Shown here one piece after another: positions 27,722 through 36,899 of a stretch of 64,000 nucleotides of DNA (position 1 is the first letter of the stretch; each line of letters opens with the position of its first letter). The position numbers were made by a program, and so were the translations under genes. Below the pieces are notes generated by a model that saw only the letters and a program-made list of their open reading frames with translations, was not told where the DNA came from and did not search any database. The stretch comes from Ructibacterium sp965146665 (GTDB lineage: Bacteria; Bacillota; Clostridia; Monoglobales; Monoglobaceae), in NCBI GenBank assembly GCA_965146665.1, contig CBCTHE010000006.1:130878-194877 (forward strand), written 5' to 3'.

Positions 27722-28969
27722 ATGATGAGCAGATATGAAGAAGCAAAACAAAAATACGCCGCCCTTGGCGTTGACACGGACGCGGCGATTCAGGCGCTGG
27801 AGGGAAAGGCCATTTCCATCCATTGCTGGCAGGGCGACGACGTGACCGGGTTTGAGAACGGCGGGGCCCTCACCGGGGGCATCCAGGCCACAGGTAATTA
27901 TCCGGGCAAGGCCAGAACGCCGCAGGAGCTGTTCGCGGACTATGACAAGGCGCTTTCCATGATACCGGGCCGGCACCGGATCAACATTCACGCCAGCTAC
28001 AGCGTGACGGACGAGAAGGCGGACCGGGACCAGCTGGAGCCCCGGCACTTCCAGGCGTGGGTGGACTATGCCAAAGAGCGGGGACTGGGGATTGACTTCA
28101 ATCCTACCTTTTTCTCCCATCCCAAGGCGGATGACGGCCTGACCCTGTCCCATCCGGACAAGGAGATCCGGGACTTCTGGATCCGGCATGCAAAGGCCTG
28201 CCGGAAGATTGCCGCGTACATTGGTGAGCAGCTGGGTACGCCCTGTTTGAACAACATCTGGATTCCGGACGGATACAAGGATATTCCCGGGGACCGGCTG
28301 GGTCCTAGAAAGCGGCTGAAGGAGGCCCTGGACGACATTTTCTCGGTGAAATACGACAGCAAATATATCATTGACTGTGTGGAGTCCAAGGTGTTTGGCA
28401 TCGGTGTGGAGGCTTATACCGTCGGTTCCCATGAGTTCTACATGGGCTATGCGTCCAGTCATGACAACGTGTATGTGCTTCTGGACAACGGCCACTATCA
28501 CCCGACGGAGATGGTGTCAGACAAAATCCCGTCCCTGCTCTTGTACTTTGACAAGCTCCCCCTGCATGTGACCCGGCCCATGCGCTGGGACAGTGATCAC
28601 GTGGTACTGCTGGATGACGAGCTCAAGGAGATCGCAAAGGAGATCGTGCGCAATGACGCCATGGACAAGGTGCTGATCGGCCTGGATTATTTTGACGCCA
28701 GCATCAACCGGATTGCGGCCTGGATCGTGGGGACACGCAATATGCAGAAGGCTCTCCTGAACGCGTTGCTTCAGCCCTATGGGAAGATGAAGGAACTGCA
28801 GGATCAAGGCAGCATGACCGAGCTGATGATGCTCTCCGAGGCCATGAAGACCATGCCTCTGGGGGATGTCTGGGACTATTTCTGTGAAAAGAACAATGTG
28901 CCGGATGACTGCGGCTGGTTCGAGCCGGTGATGCAGTATGAAAAGGACGTATTGCAGAAAAGAAGCTGA
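27722..28969 (+). CDS. rhaA: L-rhamnose isomerase
   Basis: The 415-aa TIM-barrel metalloenzyme converts L-rhamnose to L-rhamnulose. Family signature segments are ISIHCWQGDDV (about 31), INIHASY, GIDFNPTFFSHPK (about 120), NIWIPDGYKDIP (about 180), VGSHEFYMGYA and the metal-site stretch VYVLLDNGHYHPTE (about 250), then MRWDSDHVV (about 285). A second in-frame ATG follows the first by one codon; GAAGGGAG upstream serves either. It is co-transcribed with rhaB and closed by a terminator. Confidence 0.95.
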   Translation: MMSRYEEAKQKYAALGVDTDAAIQALEGKAISIHCWQGDDVTGFENGGALTGGIQATGNYPGKARTPQELFADYDKALSMIPGRHRINIHASYSVTDEKADRDQLEPRHFQAWVDYAKERGLGIDFNPTFFSHPKADDGLTLSHPDKEIRDFWIRHAKACRKIAAYIGEQLGTPCLNNIWIPDGYKDIPGDRLGPRKRLKEALDDIFSVKYDSKYIIDCVESKVFGIGVEAYTVGSHEFYMGYASSHDNVYVLLDNGHYHPTEMVSDKIPSLLLYFDKLPLHVTRPMRWDSDHVVLLDDELKEIAKEIVRNDAMDKVLIGLDYFDASINRIAAWIVGTRNMQKALLNALLQPYGKMKELQDQGSMTELMMLSEAMKTMPLGDVWDYFCEKNNVPDDCGWFEPVMQYEKDVLQKRS

Positions 28970-28986
28970 ATGAAATAAAGAAAAGA

Positions 28987-29008
28987 AGCGCCCCATGAGA
29001 AGGGCGCT
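28987..29008 (+). other. Hairpin after rhaA
   Basis: AGCGCCC (28987-28993) pairs with GGGCGCT (29002-29008). It lacks a T run and stands just ahead of the actual terminator, so it may protect the 3' end. Confidence 0.5.
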
Positions 29009-29021
29009 CTGGAATGCTCCA

Positions 29022-29059
29022 AAAGGCAGGTGCTCGGTCAAAAGAGTGCCTGCCTTTTT
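29022..29059 (+). terminator. rhaBA terminator
   Basis: AAAGGCAGGTGCTC (29022-29035) pairs with GAGTGCCTGCCTTT (29044-29057) with two G-U pairs, and a T run follows. Confidence 0.92.
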
Positions 29060-29147
29060 CGACAGTCTGAGAAGAGGTTCTGTGACTATAGAATTTTTTG
29101 AAAATACTGCGGCTTCGTGCGGCAGCCCAAAACCAAAGGTGTTGATA

Positions 29148-31109
29148 CTAAGCGAGCACAACCATTTGATGATTTTCCAGTTTTTCTATGGTAAAGCTCA
29201 CCCGGCCGTTGTCGCAGGAGAAGGGGATATCCTTGTCCTGGGGTGCCAGATACACCCGCTTCGGGACAAAATCTGCGCGGATGGAGGCTGTCACCTGATA
29301 AACCGGGAGAATGTCCTCAATGACCTCAATGCCGTCACCGCGCTTGACTGGGCTGGCATAGAGGAAGTGGGCAACCAGCCGGTCGTCCTGCTTCATGAGC
29401 GTGGCAATGCCCTGGGCGGGCAGAGAGGTCTCCAGCGTTTTGGCATCACCCAACAGGCGGTCAAGGGCATAGCACACCGTCTTTTTCAGCACCAGACTTC
29501 CCTTTGTGGCGTAGTCGTTAAAGATCTGCCATGCAATGCAGATGCCGTCCCTGCCCTCTGTCATGCCGGGGCCGCCGTATTCCCCGCTGTTGGGCGCGTG
29601 CTGGTGGGAGCAGAAATGGGCGACGGTGCGGTTGAAGTAGGGATTTTCCCGGCGGGCAAGCTCCGTCCCTGTGGTGAGCGACACCTTTTCCCCCTTGCCA
29701 TAGAAAACATAGCCGGTGTCTCCAATGCCGTCCATGGGGACGCAGGGCTTGAAGTAATCCGGGCTGTAGGGGTTTTCGCCTATGTACTGGACACCGAAGT
29801 CAAAGGCAAAATCGCTTTGGTCCGCGCGCAGGCCGGATTCCCCGGTTGCCAGAAGCTTTCCGCCGCTGGCCAGAAATTCGCTCAGCCTCTCTTTCAATGT
29901 GTCTTCAATCAGGATGCCGTCCGGCAGAATCAATACCTTGTATTTAAGAAAATCGCTCTCCATGTCCAAAACGTCAAACAGGTATTTCCCCTCCAGCAGC
30001 ATCCGGACCGCGCCGCAATCTGCTCGAAGCACTCTGCCGTCAGCGCCGGCGGCATGGTTCAAATAAGCCTCGTGGGACAGTACGCCAATATCAGCGATTG
30101 ACGCGACCCGGTCCAGCCAGGGCTCCTTTTCCTCAATTTCAGAATAGGCCGCGCCAATCAGGCGATAAGTCTCCATGTCCATATGCCCGTCCGGCGCCAT
30201 CTGGTCGCCGATGGAGCACTTGGCGCCATTGGCAGTGCTCAGTGCTGTCTCATACCGCAGGGCATTGGGATGCTTGAAACCGCCGAATTCTCCCCAGGTG
30301 CTGTGAAACTTCCCGGTCATGCCCAGGAATTCCATGCCCAGTCCCTGGGCATAGCGGGCGCTGAGGGGAAAGTGGTCGTACCCCCAGCCTCCGGTGGGAA
30401 GGCTCTCCAGCTCAAGGTGTGTGTTCATCTGGGCCAGATCCCGGCGGCCCTGGCGGATATGCCCGCCGTTGTGAAAGACCGGCAATCCCTTTTTGTGTTT
30501 GTCAATGGCTTCCCTCACCCGCCGGGTGTAGTTCGCATAAACCTCGTCCGCCAGCATCTGCGCATTTTTTTCATCATAGGGGTCCAGCCCGCGTCTGAGC
30601 AGTGTATTACAGCAATGGCGGCAATAGCATTTCCGCGGCATGACAATATCCAGAAAAATGCCATCCGCGTCATAGTTCTCACAGACCTCTTCGATCTGGG
30701 CCAGCAGATAGTCCAAATAGGGGGTGTTCAGACAGAGTACATGATAGCCCGCAGTGGCAAAGCCATTGACCCATTCAGTGGATTCATCCTTGTTGCGCAG
30801 CAGCCATTCCGGGTGTCTGACCGCGGTCTTTTCGTCCAGTCCCGCGGAAAGATAGACCGGAGTTTTGACGCCGGTTTCGTGCGCGGCCTCAATCTGCGCG
30901 CCCAGCAGATCAAAATCCAGATGCGGATGGGTCTGGTTTGCCTCGGAGGGATGGTATGCCCAGCCGTGGTGGCATTTTGAGAAAACTGTGATGGAATTCA
31001 TGTGACCGGCTTTGAGGGCGGCCTGGAATTGCTCCTTGCTGAAACGCTTTCCAATCCCCTCTATTTTTTCTGATGTATGGAAGTCCAAATGGACCTGTCT
31101 GAAATTCAT
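29148..31109 (-). CDS. GHL6-like putative glycoside hydrolase
   Basis: This ~653-aa intracellular protein starts MNFRQVHLDFHTSE, the typical opening of the 'hypothetical glycosyl hydrolase 6' (GHL6) barrel group. The first ~330 residues look like a (beta/alpha)8 barrel, with YDADGIFLDIVMP followed by a Cys-rich CYCRHCC segment and VFHNGGHIR. The next ~200 residues resemble the beta-galactosidase trimerisation-type flavodoxin fold (VLILPDGI, GGKLLATGESG), and a beta-sandwich ends the protein. GGGGA lies six bases before the ATG at 31109; earlier in-frame starts lack a good site. The substrate is unknown, and uronides, galactosides or fucosides are all possible. It stands alone between the rhamnose and mannan genes. 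Confidence 0.65.
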   Translation of the reverse strand: MNFRQVHLDFHTSEKIEGIGKRFSKEQFQAALKAGHMNSITVFSKCHHGWAYHPSEANQTHPHLDFDLLGAQIEAAHETGVKTPVYLSAGLDEKTAVRHPEWLLRNKDESTEWVNGFATAGYHVLCLNTPYLDYLLAQIEEVCENYDADGIFLDIVMPRKCYCRHCCNTLLRRGLDPYDEKNAQMLADEVYANYTRRVREAIDKHKKGLPVFHNGGHIRQGRRDLAQMNTHLELESLPTGGWGYDHFPLSARYAQGLGMEFLGMTGKFHSTWGEFGGFKHPNALRYETALSTANGAKCSIGDQMAPDGHMDMETYRLIGAAYSEIEEKEPWLDRVASIADIGVLSHEAYLNHAAGADGRVLRADCGAVRMLLEGKYLFDVLDMESDFLKYKVLILPDGILIEDTLKERLSEFLASGGKLLATGESGLRADQSDFAFDFGVQYIGENPYSPDYFKPCVPMDGIGDTGYVFYGKGEKVSLTTGTELARRENPYFNRTVAHFCSHQHAPNSGEYGGPGMTEGRDGICIAWQIFNDYATKGSLVLKKTVCYALDRLLGDAKTLETSLPAQGIATLMKQDDRLVAHFLYASPVKRGDGIEVIEDILPVYQVTASIRADFVPKRVYLAPQDKDIPFSCDNGRVSFTIEKLENHQMVVLA

Positions 31110-31193
31110 TTTCATTCCCCGCTTTCCAAAACTTTTTTCCATTCTACCATATTTCCGGGTTATATTAAATGCTAAAAACATAGGAAAAAATGA

Positions 31194-31376
31194 GATTTCC
31201 GGCCGCCGCAAGATGTTAAAAAGAAATTGGCGGCGAAACTGGGCACATCTCCCTCCAACTTGAGCGGTAAGCTGCGCCGGGATAATTTTTCTGAAAAAGA
31301 GCTGCAGGAGATTGCCGAGGCTTGTGGTGCGGTCTTTGAAGGCAAATTTATTTTGAAAGACGGCAGGAAAATTTGA
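31194..31376 (+). pseudogene. Remnant of a small XRE-type helix-turn-helix gene
   Basis: The frame from 31194 to the TGA at 31374-31376 encodes about 60 residues without any start codon. It contains KKKLAAKLGTSPSNLSGKL, then RRDNFSEKELQEIAEACGA and FEGKFILKDGRKI. This is the C-terminal two-thirds of a small HTH protein common in Clostridia. The first helix and the start are missing: a stop codon stands directly before it and the 5' part is replaced by the upstream region of the divergent GHL6-like gene. The old gene still has its terminator. I read it as a 5'-truncated relic. Confidence 0.75.
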
Positions 31377-31383
31377 TCATCCA

Positions 31384-31422
31384 TACAAAAAAGACGGGAT
31401 CAAAGATCCCGTCTTTTTTGTA
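31384..31422. terminator. Bidirectional terminator between the HTH relic and the GH130 gene
   Basis: Perfect 18-bp inverted repeat (31384-31401 with 31405-31422, AAA loop) with A and T runs. It serves the relic on the + strand and the mannan operon on the - strand. Confidence 0.93.
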
Positions 31423-31477
31423 TAAAGATGCGTACAGTCTGTTTATAATAAAAATTGTAACTGCATAAAACAACACC

Positions 31478-32632
31478 TTATTTCGTGTTTTTGTCAATCA
31501 GCGCACAGATCTTTTTCACACTTTCAAACGTATTCAGATCGTCTGCCGGGGTGTTTTTGCAATAGTCAATCATCTTTGCCTCTGTTGTGACCGCCGCGTG
31601 CAGGCGGGTGTCGCTGGAGGCATAGTAGATATAGATGTTGCCGTTTTCGTCTTTCACCGCCCCGTTGCAGAACACAACATTGGAGACGTCACCCACGCGC
31701 TCGCTCCCATAGGGGGCCATGAAATAGCCGCCGGGCTTGGCAATCACCTGTTCTGGATGCGCCAGGTCGGTCAGGAAGCAGTAGAGCACATAGCGCAGTC
31801 CTGCGGCTGTGTTCCGAACCCCGTGTGCAATGTGGAGCCAGCCCGCCGGTGTTTTGATGGGCGGTGCGCCGGCACCGTTCTTACTCTCGGTGATGGTGTG
31901 ATAGGCCCGGGCATCGATGATGCGCTCCTCTGTGATGACCGCGTGCTCCATAGTGTCCACCAGAGCGGCGCCAATTCCTCCGCCGGAGCCGACCTCAATG
32001 AAGCTGTCGGAAGGGCGGGTGTAGAGCAGGTATTTGCCGTCCACAAATTCCGGATGCAGAACTACATTCCTCTGCTGGCTGGGAGAGACCAGGTTGTCAA
32101 GCCGCTCCCAATTTACCAGATCGCGGGTCCGGACAATTCCACAGGCGGCGTTGGCCGCGGAGAGATCGGGGTTTTCCGGATCCTTGCTCTCACTGCAGAA
32201 GGTGCCGTAGATCCAGCCGTCCTCATGCTGGGTCAGCCGCATGTCGTAGACGTTGGTTTCGCCCTCGCAGTAGGGAAGCTGAATGGGATAGGGATCAAAC
32301 CGGAACTGGTCTGTGCCGTTTTTGCTTCTGGCAACAGCAAAATAGGATTTGCGGTCGCTGCCCTCCACCCGGGCAACCAGAATATATGTACCGTCTAAAT
32401 AGATGGCGCCCGCGTTGAACACCGCGTTGACACCGATCCGTTCCATAAAATAGGGATTGTCTTCCGGTGAAAAGTCATATCTCCAGGTGAGAGGGATATG
32501 GCGGTTTGTCAGAACCGGATTCTGATACCGGTCAAAGATGCCGTTGTTCCAGCCTTCGTCCACCGTATTGGGGGTATTCAGCAGGGCCTCATGTTCTTTT
32601 ATGATTGCTGTTTTTCTCTCTTCAAAAGTCAT
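31478..32632 (-). CDS. GH130 4-O-beta-mannosyl-glucose phosphorylase (RaMP1-like)
   Basis: This ~384-aa five-bladed beta-propeller enzyme phosphorolyses Man-beta-1,4-Glc to mannose-1-phosphate and glucose. The subfamily-1 pattern is visible: GVNAVFNAGAIYLDGTYILV (about 60), the catalytic Asp in NVYDMRLT (Asp130), VVLHPEFVDGKYLLYTRP (about 190), GAGAPPIKTPAGWLHIAHGV (about 245) and DVSNVVFCNGAV. The start at 32632 is preferred (AAGGAAC about ten bases upstream); the longer open frame overlaps that site. It is the last gene of the phosphorylase / epimerase / phosphorylase cassette. The exact acceptor is inferred from family and context. Confidence 0.88.
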   Translation of the reverse strand: MTFEERKTAIIKEHEALLNTPNTVDEGWNNGIFDRYQNPVLTNRHIPLTWRYDFSPEDNPYFMERIGVNAVFNAGAIYLDGTYILVARVEGSDRKSYFAVARSKNGTDQFRFDPYPIQLPYCEGETNVYDMRLTQHEDGWIYGTFCSESKDPENPDLSAANAACGIVRTRDLVNWERLDNLVSPSQQRNVVLHPEFVDGKYLLYTRPSDSFIEVGSGGGIGAALVDTMEHAVITEERIIDARAYHTITESKNGAGAPPIKTPAGWLHIAHGVRNTAAGLRYVLYCFLTDLAHPEQVIAKPGGYFMAPYGSERVGDVSNVVFCNGAVKDENGNIYIYYASSDTRLHAAVTTEAKMIDYCKNTPADDLNTFESVKKICALIDKNTK

Positions 32633-32690
32633 GATAGATAGGTTCCTTTCCATAATTATAATCAGTTCAGCAGTCAAGGGACCGCTGTGT

Positions 32691-33887
32691 CTATAAATTT
32701 CTCAGCCGGGTCAGGATCTCAAAGCACATCCGGCTGTTGTGATAAGGGCATTTCCAGGCGCTGACCTTGGTGTCATCAAAGACGGCCGTGCCGTCCCGGG
32801 AGACGCCCCAGAACCACTCCCCGTTCTTTCGGTCCACAAGATGGGCCTGGATGAAACGCCATACGGAATACACCGCGTCCAGATAACGGTTCTCCCCAGT
32901 TACGGCATAGGCGTTGAAGAACCCAACCACGGCCTCGGCCTGGGTCCACCATTCACTGCCGTCGGTCTGGAGGACGCCGTCTTTTTCTGTCTCAAACAGT
33001 CCGCCGTACTGGGTGTCAAGTCCCGTCCGGTAAACTGTGTCCGCCATTTTCATGGCGAGGGTCTCGATCTCTCCGCGCAGAACTGAATCCTGCTGCAGTT
33101 CCGCGGCCTCGCACATGAGCCAGCTGCCCTCTATGTCATGGCCGAAGGAGGTGACATTGGCCTGGCTTTGCCATTGGTCGTCAAAGTAGAGCATGAAATG
33201 TCCTGTGGCCGGATCCGTGATCTTTTCCGCACAGATCCGCAGAATATCCCGCAGAGCAGATTCCACGGCCGGGTCCTGAGAAACGCGGCAGAGGTTTGTA
33301 TATCCCTCCAGCACATGCAGGTTTGTGTTCATGGTTTTGGGCACATTCATGTCCTTCTGGCTGAGGCTGGTATCCGCCAGCGGATTCCAGTCCGCGGCCA
33401 GTGCGTCGAAGTAGCCGCCGTATACCCGGTCGCGGGTGTGCTGTTCCAGCAGGTCAAAAAGCTCCATGGCAAAGGCCAGATGCGCCGGGTCCCGGGTGAC
33501 CGCATAGTACTCAGAAACACCGTAGATGGCAAAGGCCTGGGCATAGATCTGTTTTTTGCTGTCCTTCACCCGTCCCGTGTAGTCCACAGACCAGTATATG
33601 CCGCCGTTCTCCTTATCTTCAAATGCATCCCGCAGGAAGCGGTAGGCCCGTTCCGCCATGGTGAGATAGGCCGGGTCAGCAAACATGGAATAGGCTTTTG
33701 CAAAGGTCCAAAGGATTCTGGCGCAGATGACGGAGGATTTGTCCGCCTTCCGGTCGGTCTCCATGGCGTTGTTGATATAGCCGTAAAAGCCGCCGTGTGC
33801 TTCGTCCACAGTATGGTTGATCCAGAAGGGGAGGATATTGTCCCGCACCTCACGCTGGATTTCCTGTTCAAATTGTTTCAGTTCCAT
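32691..33887 (-). CDS. Cellobiose 2-epimerase
   Basis: The 398-aa (alpha/alpha)6-barrel enzyme of the AGE/CE superfamily epimerises the reducing end of beta-1,4-disaccharides at C2. Here it would turn mannobiose into mannosyl-glucose for the neighbouring phosphorylase. The three catalytic-type histidines are in TNLHVLEGYTNL (about 195), SFGHDIEGSWL (about 255) and CPYHNSRMCFEIL (about 385), and WWTQAEAVVGFFNAY is intact. GGAGG stands five bases before the ATG, 12 bp after the stop of the preceding GH130 gene. N-acylglucosamine 2-epimerase is the alternative, but the flanking GH130 pair argues for the disaccharide enzyme. Confidence 0.88.
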   Translation of the reverse strand: MELKQFEQEIQREVRDNILPFWINHTVDEAHGGFYGYINNAMETDRKADKSSVICARILWTFAKAYSMFADPAYLTMAERAYRFLRDAFEDKENGGIYWSVDYTGRVKDSKKQIYAQAFAIYGVSEYYAVTRDPAHLAFAMELFDLLEQHTRDRVYGGYFDALAADWNPLADTSLSQKDMNVPKTMNTNLHVLEGYTNLCRVSQDPAVESALRDILRICAEKITDPATGHFMLYFDDQWQSQANVTSFGHDIEGSWLMCEAAELQQDSVLRGEIETLAMKMADTVYRTGLDTQYGGLFETEKDGVLQTDGSEWWTQAEAVVGFFNAYAVTGENRYLDAVYSVWRFIQAHLVDRKNGEWFWGVSRDGTAVFDDTKVSAWKCPYHNSRMCFEILTRLRNL

Positions 33888-33899
33888 GGTGTCCTCCGT

Positions 33900-34907
33900 T
33901 CAGCGGGGCTGGGTGCAGAGCGCGGTCAGTTTGTCGATCTCCGCCGTGGCCAGGCATTCCACCGTATCAGCCGCGCCATAGTAAATCTTGGCTGTGCCGT
34001 CCGGCTCCTTCAGAAAGCCGCCAGGGAAGATGACGCTTGCGCGGAAGCCGTCCAGGGCTTCGTACTCTGTCTCCGGCGCCAGAAGCGGTGCCTTGGACAT
34101 TCCCAGAATCCTGCTCGGATCCTCAAGATCCAGAAGCATAATGCCTGCGGTGTAGCGCTTCTGCCATTTGTCCTCCCATCCGTGCTTGCCGCGGGTGGTG
34201 TCAATGTCTACAGCGTGAAACAGGGTGAGCCAGCCGGCGTCTGTCTTAATGGGCGGCGCCGCGGGGCCCAGCTTGTCATTGGCGAAGGGGACATCCTCCA
34301 CGGCCAGAAGAAGCTGACTCTCGCCCCAGAACACCAGATCCGGTGATTTGGAGATCCAGATGTCAAAGCGGTCCTTGCCGCCCCGGCTGTAGATGGTGAA
34401 GGGGCGCTCCAGCCGCACATACATCCCGCCGATCTTTTCCGGGAAGAGCACCATGTTCCGATTGTCCGGGGTGCTGAGGCTGATGATGTCAATGCCGCTG
34501 AAGTCCGGACGGACCTTTCCGATACCGCCCCGGATTCCATGGCGGGTGTCCATGGCAAAGCAGATGTGCAGTTCGTCCTCAATCACGGTGAGCCGCGGGT
34601 CATAGACCCGGGTTACCTCAGGATCGTCAATCATGTCAAGGGTGAAGAAAGGGGTTTCCCGCACCTTCCACGACTGGCCGTCAGGACTGAAGGCAATGCC
34701 AAGGTTACAGCCCTTGAACAGGCATCCGCCGGCGTAGTCAAAGTCATTTCTAAAGATCATGATGTACTGGCCCTGCCATTTGGCCACCCCCGCGTTGAAT
34801 ACCAGTTCAGAGGGAAAGGGGATATCCCCGGCCGAAAGCACGGGATTGTTTTCATACCGGCAGATGGCATCGCTGCTGGTGAGAATGGGTTTCATGGGTT
34901 CATACAT
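33900..34907 (-). CDS. GH130 beta-1,4-mannooligosaccharide phosphorylase (RaMP2-like)
   Basis: The 335-aa beta-propeller phosphorylase acts from the non-reducing end of beta-1,4-mannooligosaccharides and yields mannose-1-phosphate. The subfamily-2 pattern shows: ELVFNAGVAKWQGQYIMIFR (about 35), catalytic Asp in RVYDPRLTVI (Asp103), NMVLFPEKIGG (about 150), KLGPAAPPIKTDAGWL (about 215), then RASVIFPGG and KIYYGAADT near the C-terminus. AAGGAG stands ten bases before the ATG. First gene of the mannan cassette, located 154 bp downstream of the ABC importer genes on the same strand. Confidence 0.88.
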   Translation of the reverse strand: MYEPMKPILTSSDAICRYENNPVLSAGDIPFPSELVFNAGVAKWQGQYIMIFRNDFDYAGGCLFKGCNLGIAFSPDGQSWKVRETPFFTLDMIDDPEVTRVYDPRLTVIEDELHICFAMDTRHGIRGGIGKVRPDFSGIDIISLSTPDNRNMVLFPEKIGGMYVRLERPFTIYSRGGKDRFDIWISKSPDLVFWGESQLLLAVEDVPFANDKLGPAAPPIKTDAGWLTLFHAVDIDTTRGKHGWEDKWQKRYTAGIMLLDLEDPSRILGMSKAPLLAPETEYEALDGFRASVIFPGGFLKEPDGTAKIYYGAADTVECLATAEIDKLTALCTQPR

Positions 34908-35008
34908 TAAATAAACACTCCTTTTTCAATGGTTTCTTTTGCAGTTTGTTTTCAGAAGAGTCTGTCCTGCCATAAGCTGTCCCGCCGTCCGCGCGGCAGG
35001 GATATATA

Positions 35009-35048
35009 AAATTTGGCAGCCGCACCATAGGGCGAGACTGCCAAATTT
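35009..35048 (-). terminator. Hairpin between the ABC importer and the mannan cassette
   Basis: AAATTTGGCAG (35009-35019) and CTGCCAAATTT (35038-35048) pair perfectly; on the - strand TTTATATAT follows. It can act as a partial terminator that sets lower expression of the downstream enzymes, since no clear promoter was seen for them. Confidence 0.7.
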
Positions 35049-35061
35049 GTACCTTTATGGG

Positions 35062-35946
35062 TTAACCCTTGACCGCGCCGATCATAACACCCTTTACAAA
35101 GTACTTTTGCAGGAAGGGATAAATACAAAGGATCGGCAGGGTTGCAATGACAATGACCGCATATTTCAGGGTTTCGCTGACTGCCAGCTGTGAGCCGGCA
35201 TCCACACCGCCGGTCATGGATTCGGTATCGTTGATCAGCAGGATCTGCCGCAGCACCAGCTGGAGCGGATATTTGCTGGGTTCTGTAATAAACAGTGATG
35301 CGTTGAACCAGGAATTCCAGTGTGCAACACCATAATACAGAATCATAACCGCCACGGTGGGCATGGCCAGCGGCAAAACAATACGAAACAGAATGATGAC
35401 ATGTCCCGCGCCGTCAATTCGGGCCGATTCCTCCAGACTGGCTGGTATCGCACTAAAGCCAGTACGCATAATCATCAGATTAAAGGTATTGATGGCCACT
35501 GGGAGAATCAGAGCCCACAGACTATCCTGCAGCATGAAGTCCTGCGTTACGGTCAGGTACAGCGGAATCAGGCCGCCTGAAAAATACATGGTAAAGATGA
35601 TCAGGAAGGCGATGGGCCGCTGCCACAAAATATTTTGTCTGGAAAGGAAGTAGGCGGCGATAGAGGTCAGAATGATGTTGACCGTGACGCCGACTGCTAC
35701 CACAAAGAGGGTATTGGCATAAGAGGGCAGAAGGAGCGGGTGCACAATTGCCTTTTCATACGCCAGAGTGGAAAAGCCCAGGGGACGAAACAGCAGTCCT
35801 CTGTGGGCAAGGAACTCCAGGGGTTCGCTAAAGGATGCCATTACGATGTAAATCATCGGATACAGCGTTATCAGAATCATAAAAATCATGAAAATAGCAT
35901 TGCATATTTCAAAAATTCTGCGCTGCGGTGTTTTCTTGATAACCAT
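35062..35946 (-). CDS. CUT1 ABC transporter permease (LplC-type)
   Basis: The 294-aa inner permease has six predicted membrane helices. The ATPase-contact EAA loop shows ASLEESARIDGAGHVIILFR (about 175-195), and the C-terminal KGVMIGAVKG is typical of the LplC/YtcP subgroup that imports complex oligosaccharides. AAAGGAG precedes the start; the gene follows the other permease by 16 bp. No nucleotide-binding subunit is encoded in the window, as usual for this group, which borrows a shared MsmX/MsmK-type ATPase. Confidence 0.93.
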   Translation of the reverse strand: MVIKKTPQRRIFEICNAIFMIFMILITLYPMIYIVMASFSEPLEFLAHRGLLFRPLGFSTLAYEKAIVHPLLLPSYANTLFVVAVGVTVNIILTSIAAYFLSRQNILWQRPIAFLIIFTMYFSGGLIPLYLTVTQDFMLQDSLWALILPVAINTFNLMIMRTGFSAIPASLEESARIDGAGHVIILFRIVLPLAMPTVAVMILYYGVAHWNSWFNASLFITEPSKYPLQLVLRQILLINDTESMTGGVDAGSQLAVSETLKYAVIVIATLPILCIYPFLQKYFVKGVMIGAVKG

Positions 35947-35962
35947 TTGTTCCTTCTCCTTT

Positions 35963-36883
35963 CTACCAAAGACTGGTGTCGTTTACCTTGCGGCTGATGG
36001 TATTAGCAACTATGATAAGGGCAAAGTTGATTACAGAGTTGAAAAGCCCCACTGCTGTGGAGAAGCCATAGCTCTGGTCAATGATACCTTTTCGGTACAC
36101 AAACGAAGAAATGACGTCTGCAGTTTCATAGGTCATGGGCTGATACAGCAAAATAATCTTTTCAAAGCCAACGTTCATGATGGTTCCAAGCTTCAGAATG
36201 AACATGGTAATAATGGTTGGCATGATACTTGGAATGGTAATGCTCCAGGTCTGCCGCAGATGTCCCGCCCCGTCAATGGATGCGGCCTCATACAGCTCTT
36301 GGTCCACGCCGGCCAGCGCGGCCAGATAAATGATGGAACCCCACCCTATCTCCTGCCAGATACTGCTGATGACATAGATGGGAACAAAATATTTTGGTTC
36401 CTGAAGCATGTTGGTTTCAGGAAAGCCAAACATGCTCAGGAAACTGGTGATGACACCGGAGTCAGAGACAAAGTCTTTAATCAAACCGCAGACGACAACC
36501 AGTGAGATGAAGTGCGGCATGTAAGTAACGGTCTGCACGAACTTTGCAAACCTTTTCCTGGTCAGCTCATTGATGAGCAGGGCCAGGATGATCGGTGCCG
36601 GAAACCCGAAAATGATGCTTTGAACACTGATATTAATTGTGTTGCGGAATATCCGGCCAAAATCAGAGCTGGTAAACAAATCCTTAAAGTTTTCTAGGCC
36701 GATCCACTCGCTTCCAAAGATACCCAGAGTGGGATCAAAGTCCTTAAATGCGATGATGGCACCATACATAGGCTTGTAGCAAAAGGCTGCATAAAAGGCC
36801 AGTACGGGAATCATCATTGCGTATAGTTTCCAGTTCCGAAACCAATCCTGTCGAATTGCTTTTTTATTGTACTTGCGGTACAT
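35963..36883 (-). CDS. CUT1 ABC transporter permease (LplB-type)
   Basis: This 306-aa membrane protein has six predicted helices and a cytoplasmic N-terminus opening with YRKYNKKAIRQDW. Other features are the YKPMYGAIIAFKDF segment (about 37), the IGLENFKDLF motif of this subgroup, and the EAA loop VDQELYEAASIDGAGHLRQT (about 190-210). It pairs with the next permease to form the channel. AGGGAGG precedes the start, 16 bp after the binding-protein gene. Confidence 0.93.
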   Translation of the reverse strand: MYRKYNKKAIRQDWFRNWKLYAMMIPVLAFYAAFCYKPMYGAIIAFKDFDPTLGIFGSEWIGLENFKDLFTSSDFGRIFRNTINISVQSIIFGFPAPIILALLINELTRKRFAKFVQTVTYMPHFISLVVVCGLIKDFVSDSGVITSFLSMFGFPETNMLQEPKYFVPIYVISSIWQEIGWGSIIYLAALAGVDQELYEAASIDGAGHLRQTWSITIPSIMPTIITMFILKLGTIMNVGFEKIILLYQPMTYETADVISSFVYRKGIIDQSYGFSTAVGLFNSVINFALIIVANTISRKVNDTSLW

Positions 36884-36899
36884 GGAAAAACCTCCCTAA

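Noticed and set aside
26077..27777. 566-codon - strand frame opposite rhaB
   Set aside because: Antisense of a well-conserved kinase; composition is His/Arg/Leu-rich as expected for a shadow frame.
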